Positions 1 through 6,155 are shown, numbered from the stretch's first letter. The stretch is 7,891 nt of DNA from an uncultured Faecalibacterium sp. (GCA_900765705.1 CAAFSR010000124.1:1-7891); one strand, 5' to 3'. Numbers and translations: made by a program. The notes: a model not told the origin generated them from the sequence alone.

Positions 1-561
1 AGCGCCCTGCACGAGCTGCGCAGCGCCACCCAGCAGGATTTTGCCCGGTTGTTTTTGCCCGGGGAGGCAACGGTGCTGTACGGCCCGGTGCTGTGGACCC
101 GCCGCCTGCGCACCCTGCTGGAGATGATGCAAGCCGCCATGCCGGAGCAGGACTACCCCGGCGGGCTGTACCTGCTGCTCATCCTGCACTATGTAGAGCA
201 GGAGTGCCTTGCCGAGAGCAGCGCCGCAGCGCGCCCCCGCAACGAGACCATTGAGCAGGTGTGTGCCCACCTTGCTGCCAACTATCCGCAAAAGTTCTCT
301 CTTACCGAGGTGGCGGCAAAGTTCTACCTCTCCCCTTACTACCTCAGCCGCCTGTTCCGGCGGGTGACCGGGCAATCCATCGTGGACTACCTGAACAACC
401 GCCGCATCGAGGCTGCGCAGAAGCTGCTGGAGACCACCGAGCTGTCCATCAGCGCTATTGCTGAGCAGACCGGTTTTGCCAGCGCCGCCCACTTCCGCCG
501 CGTGTTCCGCGAGGTAATGGACATCAGCCCCCTGCAGTACCGCAAGAAAAATAGGGCATGA
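1..561 (+). CDS. AraC-family transcriptional regulator, C-terminal part
   Basis: The frame is open from the window edge, so the 5' end lies outside; 186 residues are visible and stop at TGA 559–561. The last ~105 residues form a two-helix-turn-helix AraC/XylS DNA-binding domain. The first HTH is near visible residues 100–120 (FSLTEVAAKFYLSPYYLSRL, then FRRVTG) and the second near 149–171 (ISAIAEQTGFASAAHFRRVF), ending in the typical 'ISPLQYRKK' tail. The upstream part is probably a ligand-binding or linker domain but too little is visible to name it. It is convergent with a sugar ABC transporter operon; such regulators often control neighbouring sugar uptake genes, so regulation of that operon is a reasonable inference, not shown. 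A TTG at 49 could be read as a start, but the frame continues upstream and AraC proteins are usually 250–300 residues or more, so this is a fragment by window cut, not a short gene. Confidence 0.93.
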   Translation, partial: SALHELRSATQQDFARLFLPGEATVLYGPVLWTRRLRTLLEMMQAAMPEQDYPGGLYLLLILHYVEQECLAESSAAARPRNETIEQVCAHLAANYPQKFSLTEVAAKFYLSPYYLSRLFRRVTGQSIVDYLNNRRIEAAQKLLETTELSISAIAEQTGFASAAHFRRVFREVMDISPLQYRKKNRA

Positions 562-706
562 TAATTCCGCTGCGCGGAACATGATGAGCCCTGCGGGCAA
601 TGATGTCTGCCTGCGGCAGATGATGTGTGCCTTACGGCACATCATGTTCCCGCAGGGAACACATCATTGCGCAGCACATCATATTCGCCGCAGGCGAATA
701 CATCAT
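557..706. repeat. Mirror-symmetric array of seven short palindromes spaced by ATGATG/CATCAT
   Basis: About 150 bp consists of short hairpins separated by hexamers. Arms and loops: 565–579 (TTCCGC, loop TGC), 588–598 (GCCC, loop TGC), 606–620 (TCTGCC, loop TGC), central 626–641 (TGTGCC, loop TTAC), 646–660 (GTTCCC, loop GCA), weak 668–676 (TGC, loop GCA), 683–699 (ATTCGCC, loop GCA). Spacers are ATGATG at 581–586, 600–605 and 620–625 on the left, and CATCAT at 640–645, 662–667, 677–682 and 701–706 on the right. Loops switch from TGC to GCA at the centre, so the whole block is itself a large inverted repeat around ~634. A degenerate CATGAT at 557–562 overlaps the stop codon of the AraC gene. 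No function is known to me. It is not CRISPR: there are no unique spacers. It could be an intergenic repeat family (REP/MITE-like) or a structured 3' RNA. Confidence 0.85.
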
Positions 707-718
707 TTCTCCCGCCTA

Positions 719-768
719 CCAAAACACCCCCTGTGCCATCCGTTGGGAGCAGCACAGGGGGTGTTGGT
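719..768 (-). terminator. Rho-independent terminator of the sugar ABC operon
   Basis: A perfect 14-bp inverted repeat, 723–736 and 752–765 (AACACCCCCTGTGC and its complement), encloses a 15-nt loop. Read on the minus strand, the 3' arm runs into TTTT just after the second permease gene. On the plus strand there is no T run after the stem, so the hairpin mainly serves the minus-strand operon, although it may also block read-through from the AraC gene. Confidence 0.8.
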
Positions 769-793
769 CTTGGTCAGATGTTCTTATGGCGCA

Positions 794-1651
794 TTAGCCC
801 TTGACGGCACCTGCGGAGATACCTTCAACGAACTGATCCTGTGCACAGAAGAATACGATCAGCTGCGGCAGAATGGAGATGAGGGACAGTGCAAGGATCT
901 TGTTCCATGCAAAGCCGGTGTCACCGTCCATAGACAGCTTGACAAACAGGGACATGGGGTACTTGCCGGGGGTGCTGACGTAAAGCAGCGGGCCCATGAA
1001 GTCGTTGCAGCTCCACATGAACTGGAACAGTGCGCAGGACACCAGAGCGGGTCCCAGCATGGGCACGATGACCTTGTACAGGGTCTGGAAGGAGGAGCAG
1101 CCGTCGATGGCGGCAGCCTCGTCCAGATCACGCGGGACGTTGCGCATGAACTGCACCAGCTGATACACGAAGTAGGTCTCGGTAGCAAATGCGCAGTGCA
1201 CCCAGATGGCCAGATAGAAGGGGCTGTCCACCCAGCCGAACTTGTTGTACAGCAGGTACTGCGGCACGTTCAGCACGACCTGCGGCAGGAACAGGGTGGC
1301 CAGCATGATGTTGAACAGCAGCTTGCGGCCGGGGAAGTTGAAACGGCCAAAGCCGTAAGCGGCGATGCAGGCAGACACCACAGTGCAGATCACCTTGGGG
1401 ATGACGTAGCTGTAGGTGTTGAGCATGGCCTGCAGGATGTTGATGGAGCCGCCAAAGTTGTTCAGGGCGTTGCGGTAGCCATCCAGCGTAGGCTTTTTGA
1501 TCCACAGGCTGATGCCTGCAAAGATCTCGCTGTTATCCTTGAAGGTAGCACTGATCATCCACAGCAGGGGGTAGATCATGATGACGCCAACCAGGATCAG
1601 CACGAGGTACTTAAAGAAGGTTGCGATCTTATTCGATGCTTTCATTCCCAT
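794..1651 (-). CDS. Carbohydrate ABC transporter permease (MalG/CUT1 family)
   Basis: Integral membrane subunit of a sugar importer, 285 residues, the usual size for this family. The N-terminal hydrophobic segment (residues ~14–36) is followed by further membrane helices and by the EAA loop at residues 178–201 (EAAAIDGCSSF…VPMLGP), the contact site for the ATPase. It ends with 'QFVEGISAGAVKG', the common C-terminus of MalG-type permeases. ATG at 1651 is preferred because AAGGTG lies 6 nt upstream; this SD straddles the stop codon of the preceding permease, leaving a 10-nt gap and suggesting translational coupling. ATGs at 1645 and 1672 are alternatives; the 1672 start overlaps the upstream gene and lacks a clear ribosome-binding site. 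It partners with the permease just upstream and with the lipoprotein encoded first in the operon. The exact sugar cannot be read from the sequence. Confidence 0.93.
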   Translation of the reverse strand: MGMKASNKIATFFKYLVLILVGVIMIYPLLWMISATFKDNSEIFAGISLWIKKPTLDGYRNALNNFGGSINILQAMLNTYSYVIPKVICTVVSACIAAYGFGRFNFPGRKLLFNIMLATLFLPQVVLNVPQYLLYNKFGWVDSPFYLAIWVHCAFATETYFVYQLVQFMRNVPRDLDEAAAIDGCSSFQTLYKVIVPMLGPALVSCALFQFMWSCNDFMGPLLYVSTPGKYPMSLFVKLSMDGDTGFAWNKILALSLISILPQLIVFFCAQDQFVEGISAGAVKG

Positions 1652-1661
1652 ATTGGTCACC

Positions 1662-2591
1662 TTACCTTTCATCCGAGTAGTAGACCCACTTCTTCTGGCT
1701 GGTGAACGCAATGATCGTCAGGATGCAGACGATAATGAACATGATCCATGCCAGAGCAGAAGCCATGCCCATGTCGTAGGACTTGAATGCGTAGTTGTAA
1801 ACCAGCAGGGAGATCAGGGTAGTGGAGCCACGGGGACCACCGTTGGTGATGATGTAGGGGCCGTTGAACTCCTGGAATGCCTGGCAGATCTGGGTGACCA
1901 GATTGTAGAAGATGATGGGGGTGATCATGGGCACAGTGATGGAGAAGAACTGACGCCACTTGCCGGCACCGTCGATGGTGGCAGCCTCGTACAGATCTGC
2001 TGGCACGCCCTTCAAAGCAGCAAGGAACAGCACCATGGCGGAGCCGAACTGCCATATACGCAGGAAGCAGATGATCCACAGTGCACAGTTGGGGTCACTC
2101 AGCCACTCGGGGCCCTGCACTGCACCAAAGGTAACAGCGCGCAGCACGGTATTCAGCAGACCGTCCACGCTAAACACAGCCTTCCACAGCACGGCGATAG
2201 CCACAGAGCCGCCCAGAATGGAGGGGATGTAGTACACGGTGCGGAACAGATTGACGCAGGCGATCTTGAAGTTCAGGATGTAGGCAATGAACAGTGCGAA
2301 GATCAGCTTCAGAGGCACGGTGATAAAGGCGTACTTGAAGGTGATGATCAGCGCCTTGGTGATCTTGCGGGTATGGAAGGCGGTGATGTAGTTGGCAAGA
2401 CCAACAAAGCTGGTGCCATCTTTAAAGAAGTTCATATCGGTAAAGCTGTAATACAGCGACTGACCGAATGGGAACGCTTTAAAGACGAGAAAGCCGATGA
2501 TCCAAGGGATCAGATAAAACAGACCCTGATACTTATCGACCCATTTCTGGAACGGAGTGCGTGCGCCGACGGGCGCATTACTTTTTTTCAT
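1662..2591 (-). CDS. Carbohydrate ABC transporter permease (MalF/UgpA-like, CUT1 family)
   Basis: First permease of the importer, 309 residues. A hydrophobic N-terminal helix at ~24–42 (LFYLIPWIIGFLVFKAFPFG) and the 'YYSFTDMNFF' segment that follows are typical of MalF/UgpA/MsmF-type subunits. Additional membrane helices lie near 80–105, 122–140, 170–192, 222–236 and 278–297. The EAA loop is at 202–225 (EAATIDGAGKWRQF…VPMITP). ATG 2591 is chosen because AAAGGAGGA sits 6 nt upstream; a longer frame to 2663 has no good ribosome-binding site and would run through the leader. It follows the binding-protein gene after a 188-bp gap holding a terminator hairpin, so part of its transcription probably depends on read-through. 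The closest named relatives by arrangement are the msm/ugp/ara CUT1 systems; the substrate remains unknown. Confidence 0.94.
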   Translation of the reverse strand: MKKSNAPVGARTPFQKWVDKYQGLFYLIPWIIGFLVFKAFPFGQSLYYSFTDMNFFKDGTSFVGLANYITAFHTRKITKALIITFKYAFITVPLKLIFALFIAYILNFKIACVNLFRTVYYIPSILGGSVAIAVLWKAVFSVDGLLNTVLRAVTFGAVQGPEWLSDPNCALWIICFLRIWQFGSAMVLFLAALKGVPADLYEAATIDGAGKWRQFFSITVPMITPIIFYNLVTQICQAFQEFNGPYIITNGGPRGSTTLISLLVYNYAFKSYDMGMASALAWIMFIIVCILTIIAFTSQKKWVYYSDER

Positions 2592-2680
2592 CCAAAGTCC
2601 TCCTTTTACAGGATTTTGAAGCAGACAGTGCAGCAGGTCACAGACCGGCAACGATTCTTTCAAAATTTGATAACCTTTAC

Positions 2681-2730
2681 CTGAAAAAACAAGGGTATCT
2701 GTCGTACGGGCGGCAGATACCCTTATTTTG
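2681..2730 (-). terminator. Intercistronic terminator/attenuator between binding protein and permeases
   Basis: A perfect 11-bp stem (2691–2701 with 2714–2724, AAGGGTATCTG and complement) with a 12-nt loop. On the minus strand it is followed by G and then TTTTTT, a good rho-independent terminator just after the binding-protein gene. Because the permeases downstream have no obvious promoter of their own, it most likely acts as a partial terminator. It may also shield the 3' end of the binding-protein mRNA. Bases 2592–2680 hold only the permease ribosome-binding site and no recognisable gene. Confidence 0.85.
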
Positions 2731-2779
2731 TTTCAGATCATCCGTACCGTTTTCTGACCGCTGTCAGAGAGGGGTAAGC

Positions 2780-4171
2780 TTAGCCGATGGTGTAGCCAAC
2801 AGACTCCATGCCGTCCAGCAGGGTCTCAACAGCCTCCTCGGGGGTCTGATCGCCGTAGTCGATGTTGTCAAATACTTCCTGATAGATGCCGGTGCCGGAA
2901 GCCTTCAGGTCGTTGTTCTCGAACAGGGGATCCAGCTTGTTGGTGGTGAAAGCCATGACCTTTGCGTTAGCCTCGGCAACCAGCTCCTTGACAGCGCCGG
3001 CGTCCTGAGCAAACTTCAGGCCAGCCTTGGAAGCGGGAATGCCGCACTCAGAGCCCATGATGGAAGCGCCCTTTTCCTCGTTCAGCAGGAAGTTGATCAG
3101 GGTAGCAGCCTCGGCAACATTCTTGCAGGTCTTGGCGATAGCCAGACCCATGGAGACCTTGGAGAAGCCGCCGTTGTTATCGCCGAACTTGATCTCCTCG
3201 CCAACGGTGAAGCCGGCCTTGTTCTCGTCGTCCAGAGCGGCAGAGTACTTGCTTGCAGCGGAATCCCACTCGAAGATGCCTGCGATCTTACCGGTGATCC
3301 ACTCGTTGGTCTGGTGGGTAGCGGTATCGGAGTTTGCAGCGTAGTAGTTCTTCAGGTTCATCATGACGTGGCCATCCACCAGACTCTTGATGAAGGCCAG
3401 ACCCTCAGCGATCTCTTCCTCGGTGTAGTTCAGGGTGGAGGTAACGGGGTCTGCCCAGTCCTTGCCGTACTTGGACTCGAGGTAGAACACCATCAGGATC
3501 ATACGGTCGTATGCGCCCAGATGCATGGGGTAGTAATCGTCGCCCAGCTTCTCCTGGAAGGTCTTACCGGCAGCCATCAGATCATCCAGAGACTTGGGAA
3601 CCTCGGTGATGCCGGCCTTATTAAAGGTGGTCATGTTCCAGAAGAAGATACGGCCGGTCATGGAAACGGGCACGCACTGCTGGCTGTTAGCCACATAGCA
3701 GGCATCCATAGCAGCGGCATCCCACTGGGTCAGGTCGATGAACTTGGAAGCAGTGTTCAGGTCGACGAACTTGCTGCCGTCGGCAGAGTAGTTGTACAGC
3801 CAGTTCCAGTTCACCTGGCACACATCCTGCGCGTTGCCGGCGATGAAGGCAGCAGCCATCTTCTCTTCCCAGCCGGACCATGCGGCGAAGGTGGGCTCCA
3901 CAGTGATGTTGGAGTGCTCAGCCTTGAAAGCCTCCAGAGCGCTCTGGTAAGCAGCGTGACGACTGTCGCCGCCCCACCAGCTGATGCTCAGGTTGACAGG
4001 GCCGTCAGACAGAGCCAGACTCTCGTCTGCGGAAGCAGCGGGAGCCTGAGAAGCAGCGGAAGAAGCGGTGGAAGAAGCAGCGGGCTTGCTGCCGCAGGCA
4101 GCCAGCAGACCTGCAGCACCGACAGCGCCGGTAGCCATCAGGAAGTTACGACGAGAAATTGCCTTGCTCAT
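2780..4171 (-). CDS. Sugar ABC transporter solute-binding lipoprotein (family 1, CUT1) with Tat-like signal
   Basis: Extracytoplasmic sugar-binding lipoprotein, 463 residues. The N-terminus has a twin-arginine-like motif (SRRNFLM, residues 6–12), a hydrophobic stretch, and the lipobox LLAAC with Cys26 as the probable lipidated residue. A Ser/Ala-rich linker (about 31–50) tethers the mature domain. 'LEAFKAEHSNITVEPTF' (79–95) is the usual first-lobe motif of family 1 binding proteins, and Trp/Tyr-rich stretches such as SWWGG (64–68) and NWNWLYNY (121–128) could stack on sugar rings. ATG 4171 is chosen because AGGAGGAG lies just upstream; an in-frame extension to 4237 adds no signal-like sequence. 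It leads an operon with the two permeases. No ATPase is encoded, which is common for CUT1 systems that share an MsiK/MsmX-type ATPase. The ligand cannot be assigned. Confidence 0.95.
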   Translation of the reverse strand: MSKAISRRNFLMATGAVGAAGLLAACGSKPAASSTASSAASQAPAASADESLALSDGPVNLSISWWGGDSRHAAYQSALEAFKAEHSNITVEPTFAAWSGWEEKMAAAFIAGNAQDVCQVNWNWLYNYSADGSKFVDLNTASKFIDLTQWDAAAMDACYVANSQQCVPVSMTGRIFFWNMTTFNKAGITEVPKSLDDLMAAGKTFQEKLGDDYYPMHLGAYDRMILMVFYLESKYGKDWADPVTSTLNYTEEEIAEGLAFIKSLVDGHVMMNLKNYYAANSDTATHQTNEWITGKIAGIFEWDSAASKYSAALDDENKAGFTVGEEIKFGDNNGGFSKVSMGLAIAKTCKNVAEAATLINFLLNEEKGASIMGSECGIPASKAGLKFAQDAGAVKELVAEANAKVMAFTTNKLDPLFENNDLKASGTGIYQEVFDNIDYGDQTPEEAVETLLDGMESVGYTIG

Positions 4172-4206
4172 TTTTGTTCTCCTCCTAATAGAAAACATCT
4201 TCATGC

Positions 4207-4258
4207 AGGGGGTCTGCACATGCCCCCTTGTATACAATTATGATAACAAAAGCCACAA
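4207..4258 (-). promoter_or_regulatory. Candidate promoter and leader hairpin of the sugar ABC operon
   Basis: On the minus strand TTGTGG (4258–4253) is 18 bp from TATACA (4234–4229), a plausible but not strong sigma-A promoter; an overlapping alternative −10, TATCAT (4245–4240), lacks a good −35. The −10 sits in a perfect palindrome, TTGTATACAA (4228–4237), which could be an operator. Immediately downstream, AGGGGG (4207–4212) and CCCCCT (4223–4228) form a 6-bp stem with a 10-nt loop near the predicted transcript start. Promoter identity is by eye only. Confidence 0.45.
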
Positions 4259-4297
4259 GAAAAAGAAAGATGCAATTTACAGACATACGGGACAAAA

Positions 4298-4328
4298 ACG
4301 TACAAATATTGCTCTTGTTTTCGTACGT
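4298..4328. repeat. Inverted repeat ACGTAC/GTACGT upstream of the sugar operon
   Basis: ACGTAC (4298–4303) and GTACGT (4323–4328) are inverted, with a 19-nt A/T-rich interval. They lie about 40–70 bp upstream of the candidate −35 of the sugar ABC operon, a position suited to an activator such as an AraC-type dimer. The match is short and could be chance. Confidence 0.3.
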
Positions 4329-4524
4329 GATTCTACACCCTTGCCGAAATGAATAAACTTGCGCTGAAAAACTGTGCAACTTGTATACTTCAATGACTTG
4401 CATAAAAATCTGGGATGCAACAGGGTCATAACGTCAAAAATCTCAATATTTCCTGCCATATTTGCCGCTGCGCCTATAAAATTCTACGCTTCGGCACGCC
4501 CTTTGCTCCCCTCTTTTTCTGCCC

Positions 4525-4543
4525 GTTCGCTCCGCCCGCGAAC
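4525..4543. repeat. Short palindrome GTTCGC/GCGAAC
   Basis: A 6-bp perfect inverted repeat with a 7-nt C-rich loop lies between the sugar operon promoter region and the TGATATATCA cluster. It has no T run on either strand, so it is not a typical terminator. Function unknown. Confidence 0.4.
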
Positions 4544-4558
4544 AAACGCCCCTCGGGA

Positions 4559-4650
4559 ACTGATATATCAATAGCGCAAAAAACGTGCGTATTTCGGCAA
4601 GGTGATATATCAGTAATCATCTCATCCTACAACAAATTGATATATCAATT
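4559..4650. promoter_or_regulatory. Cluster of three TGATATATCA palindromes (putative operators)
   Basis: The exact 10-bp palindrome TGATATATCA occurs at 4561–4570, 4603–4612 and 4638–4647, with centres 42 and 35 bp apart. The third extends to a perfect 16-bp palindrome (AATTGATATATCAATT, 4635–4650). The first two extend as an inverted pair: ACTGATATATCA at 4559–4570 and TGATATATCAGT at 4603–4614. The symmetric form suits a dimeric regulator, and three copies within 90 bp in a gene-free stretch are unlikely by chance. They lie ~330–410 bp upstream of the sugar operon's candidate −10 and 150–240 bp past the 3' end of tdk, so neither gene is an obvious target. They could alternatively be the ends of a decayed small mobile element. 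I do not recognise the cognate protein. Confidence 0.6.
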
Positions 4651-4664
4651 CCGTCCGCCTTGTT

Positions 4665-4703
4665 GAAACTGTTTTCGAAGCTTACGAAACGTTTTCGCAA
4701 GCT
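4665..4703. repeat. Tandem 18-nt near-repeats, 21-bp period, containing a 23-nt palindrome
   Basis: GAAACTGTTTTCGAAGCT (4665–4682) and GAAACGTTTTCGCAAGCT (4686–4703) are near-identical, differing by a one-base insertion and a one-base shift, with starts 21 bp apart (two helical turns). The second copy with its left flank forms a 23-nt palindrome at 4680–4702 (GCTT.CGAAA, loop CGT, TTTCG.AAGC) with one mismatched pair. It could be a paired operator of a LacI-type regulator or a small hairpin; it does not match the CcpA consensus well. Confidence 0.5.
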
Positions 4704-4743
4704 CTGCTGCGGGAGCGCCTGAGAGGGTTCGTTTTTTGCACGC

Positions 4744-4778
4744 AAAAAGCCGCTGCACCCGGCGCGGTGCAGCGGCTT
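4744..4778 (-). terminator. Rho-independent terminator of the rex–tdk operon
   Basis: A perfect 13-bp stem (4747–4759 with 4766–4778, AAGCCGCTGCACC and complement) with a 6-nt loop. On the minus strand it is followed by TTTTT and lies about 20 bp after the tdk stop codon. This is the clearest terminator in the window. Confidence 0.92.
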
Positions 4779-4798
4779 ATATACAATATAAAGCTATC

Positions 4799-5404
4799 TC
4801 AGTTTTTCTTTGCAGCGTAGAATGCCCGCCGTGCCTTGAAGTAGCACTGGGGACACATGCTGACGTACTGCACATCGTTTTCAAGGTCGATAGCCACCTG
4901 CTCGCCCTCAAAAACGAACTGCCCGTTCACCTTGCGGCAGTTGCAGATGGCCTTGCGCCCGCAGGTGCAGATAGTTTTCATCTCCTCGATCGTGTGGGCC
5001 AGCTCCAGCAGACGGGTAGAACCCGGGAAGCCCTTGAGGGAAAAATCTGCCCGCAGACCGTAGCAGATCACCGGGATGTTCAGATCCACCGTGATCATGA
5101 ACAGCTGCTCGGCCTGTTCCGGGGTAAAGAACTGGCTCTCATCGCACAGTACGCAGGCCAGCGGGCCGGAGGCAGCGTTTGCCGCCTTCACGGCTTCAAA
5201 CACGTCCAGCTCCGGCGGGATCAGCAGGTCTGCCTTGCGGCGCACGCCCAGACGGCTCACCAGCTCCCCGCCGCCCTTGGTGTCCACCTGCGGCTTTAAA
5301 ATGAGCACCTTCATGCCCTGCTCTTCGTAGTTGTGTGCTACCTGCATCAGAGCCGTGCTCTTGCCGCTGTTCATAGCACCGTAGCGGAAATACAGTTTTG
5401 CCAT
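4799..5404 (-). CDS. tdk: Thymidine kinase (E. coli type)
   Basis: Cytosolic enzyme that phosphorylates thymidine to dTMP with ATP, in pyrimidine deoxynucleoside salvage. It has 201 residues, the normal size. The P-loop is GAMNSGKS (residues 9–16) after 'MAKLYFRY'. The Walker B-like DESQF is at 88–92, with Glu89 the probable catalytic base. 'YGLRADF' (115–121) and 'GS' (128–129) follow. Zinc-ribbon cysteines are Cys146 and Cys148 in KTICTCGRKA and Cys184 and Cys187 in CPQC. The C-x-C spacing of the first pair resembles E. coli Tdk (KTICFCGRKA as I recall it), not the CxxC of the Bacillus/human type. The ATG at 5404 has AGGAG 7 nt upstream, inside the end of rex; only 4 nt separate the two genes, so they are probably co-transcribed and translationally coupled. 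A perfect terminator follows. Confidence 0.97.
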   Translation of the reverse strand: MAKLYFRYGAMNSGKSTALMQVAHNYEEQGMKVLILKPQVDTKGGGELVSRLGVRRKADLLIPPELDVFEAVKAANAASGPLACVLCDESQFFTPEQAEQLFMITVDLNIPVICYGLRADFSLKGFPGSTRLLELAHTIEEMKTICTCGRKAICNCRKVNGQFVFEGEQVAIDLENDVQYVSMCPQCYFKARRAFYAAKKN

Positions 5405-5408
5405 GCCG

Positions 5409-6050
5409 TCACTCCTGATTGCGCAGCCGATAGCCCAAGCTCATCAGGCTGTCGCCCAGATGGACGTTCTCCACCACCACGTCGGGGTACGGCACCGACA
5501 GATCGTAGTGGGAGAAGTTCCAGAAACCCTCGATGCCCAGATCCACCAGCCGTCCGCTCACCTGCTGTGCACCGTCGCGGGGCACACACAGCACAGCCAC
5601 CTTGGGCTTGTTTTCTTCGCAAAAGGCCTCCAGCTCGTCAATGTGCCGGATGCGGATGCCGCTGATCTCCTTGCCTACCTCGTTTTCGGCCACATCAAAG
5701 GCGGCGATCAGCTTGTAGCCGTTGGTATCGGTGGTGATAAAGCGGCTCACCGCCTTGCCCAGACGGCCGCAGCCGATCAGGATGGTGGGCAGACGGTCGC
5801 CGTTGCCGAACAGCAGGCTTTCCAGAATGGAGAGCAGGTTCTCCACCGAATAGCCGATGCCCTGCCGGCCGTTCACATCGCCGATGCAGTTGAAGTCCTG
5901 CCGCACCTGCGAGGCGGTGGTGCCCATCTGGGAGGCCAGCTCCCGGGAGGAGATGCTGGTAATGCCGTCGTCCTGCAAAGAGCGCAGATACCGGTAATAT
6001 TTCGGAAGACGCTTGATCACGGGAAGGGATGCTTTCTGGGGGGTGTTCAT
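5409..6050 (-). CDS. rex: Redox-sensing transcriptional repressor Rex
   Basis: DNA-binding repressor that senses the NADH/NAD+ ratio and controls fermentation and NAD(H)-recycling genes; 213 residues, typical of Rex. The N-terminal winged helix covers about residues 10–70, with the recognition segment 'SSRELASQMGTTASQVRQDF' (34–53). The C-terminal Rossmann domain has the dinucleotide motif GCGRLG (93–98) and an acidic residue, Asp119 in 'AAFDV', at the position that usually contacts the NAD ribose. The C-terminal helix ending in 'LGYRLRNQE' fits the swapped helix of Rex dimers. The ATG at 6050 is preferred because AAAGGAGAA lies ~7 nt upstream; an extension to 6167 would run into the promoter −10. 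It is the first gene of a two-gene unit with tdk, behind a good promoter. Rex often autoregulates; a half-site is seen upstream but no complete operator. Confidence 0.96.
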   Translation of the reverse strand: MNTPQKASLPVIKRLPKYYRYLRSLQDDGITSISSRELASQMGTTASQVRQDFNCIGDVNGRQGIGYSVENLLSILESLLFGNGDRLPTILIGCGRLGKAVSRFITTDTNGYKLIAAFDVAENEVGKEISGIRIRHIDELEAFCEENKPKVAVLCVPRDGAQQVSGRLVDLGIEGFWNFSHYDLSVPYPDVVVENVHLGDSLMSLGYRLRNQE

Positions 6051-6155
6051 AGGAAAATTCTCCTTTCTGCCCAACGCGCTGCAGCTTTTGCCGCCATGCA
6101 AGGGGCTTTCTTTGCGCGCAGAGAGATGTTCCGTTTTATCCTGTTTATTATGTAA

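Noticed and set aside
557..706. CRISPR array
   Set aside because: The repeating parts are the ATGATG/CATCAT hexamers and the cores; the intervals are self-complementary hairpins, not unique spacers, and the orientation flips at the centre. No cas genes are in the window.
581..1705. 374-codon open frame on the plus strand across the hairpin array and the second permease
   Set aside because: Antisense to a permease with an EAA loop; it begins within the palindromic repeats and has no ribosome-binding site.
1578..2684. 368-codon open frame on the plus strand
   Set aside because: Antisense shadow of the first permease; no protein-family features.
2561..4243. 560-codon open frame on the plus strand
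   Set aside because: It is antisense to the solute-binding protein gene, which has a clear signal peptide, lipobox, family motifs and ribosome-binding site. The antisense protein is low-complexity and arises from GC-rich codon bias.
4374..4666. Two overlapping small open frames (66 and 83 codons)
   Set aside because: No ribosome-binding site, no recognisable composition, and they run through palindromic regulatory-looking DNA.
4686..4699. CcpA catabolite-response element
   Set aside because: The central CG and the right half fit loosely, but four of 14 consensus positions fail; described instead as an unassigned palindrome.
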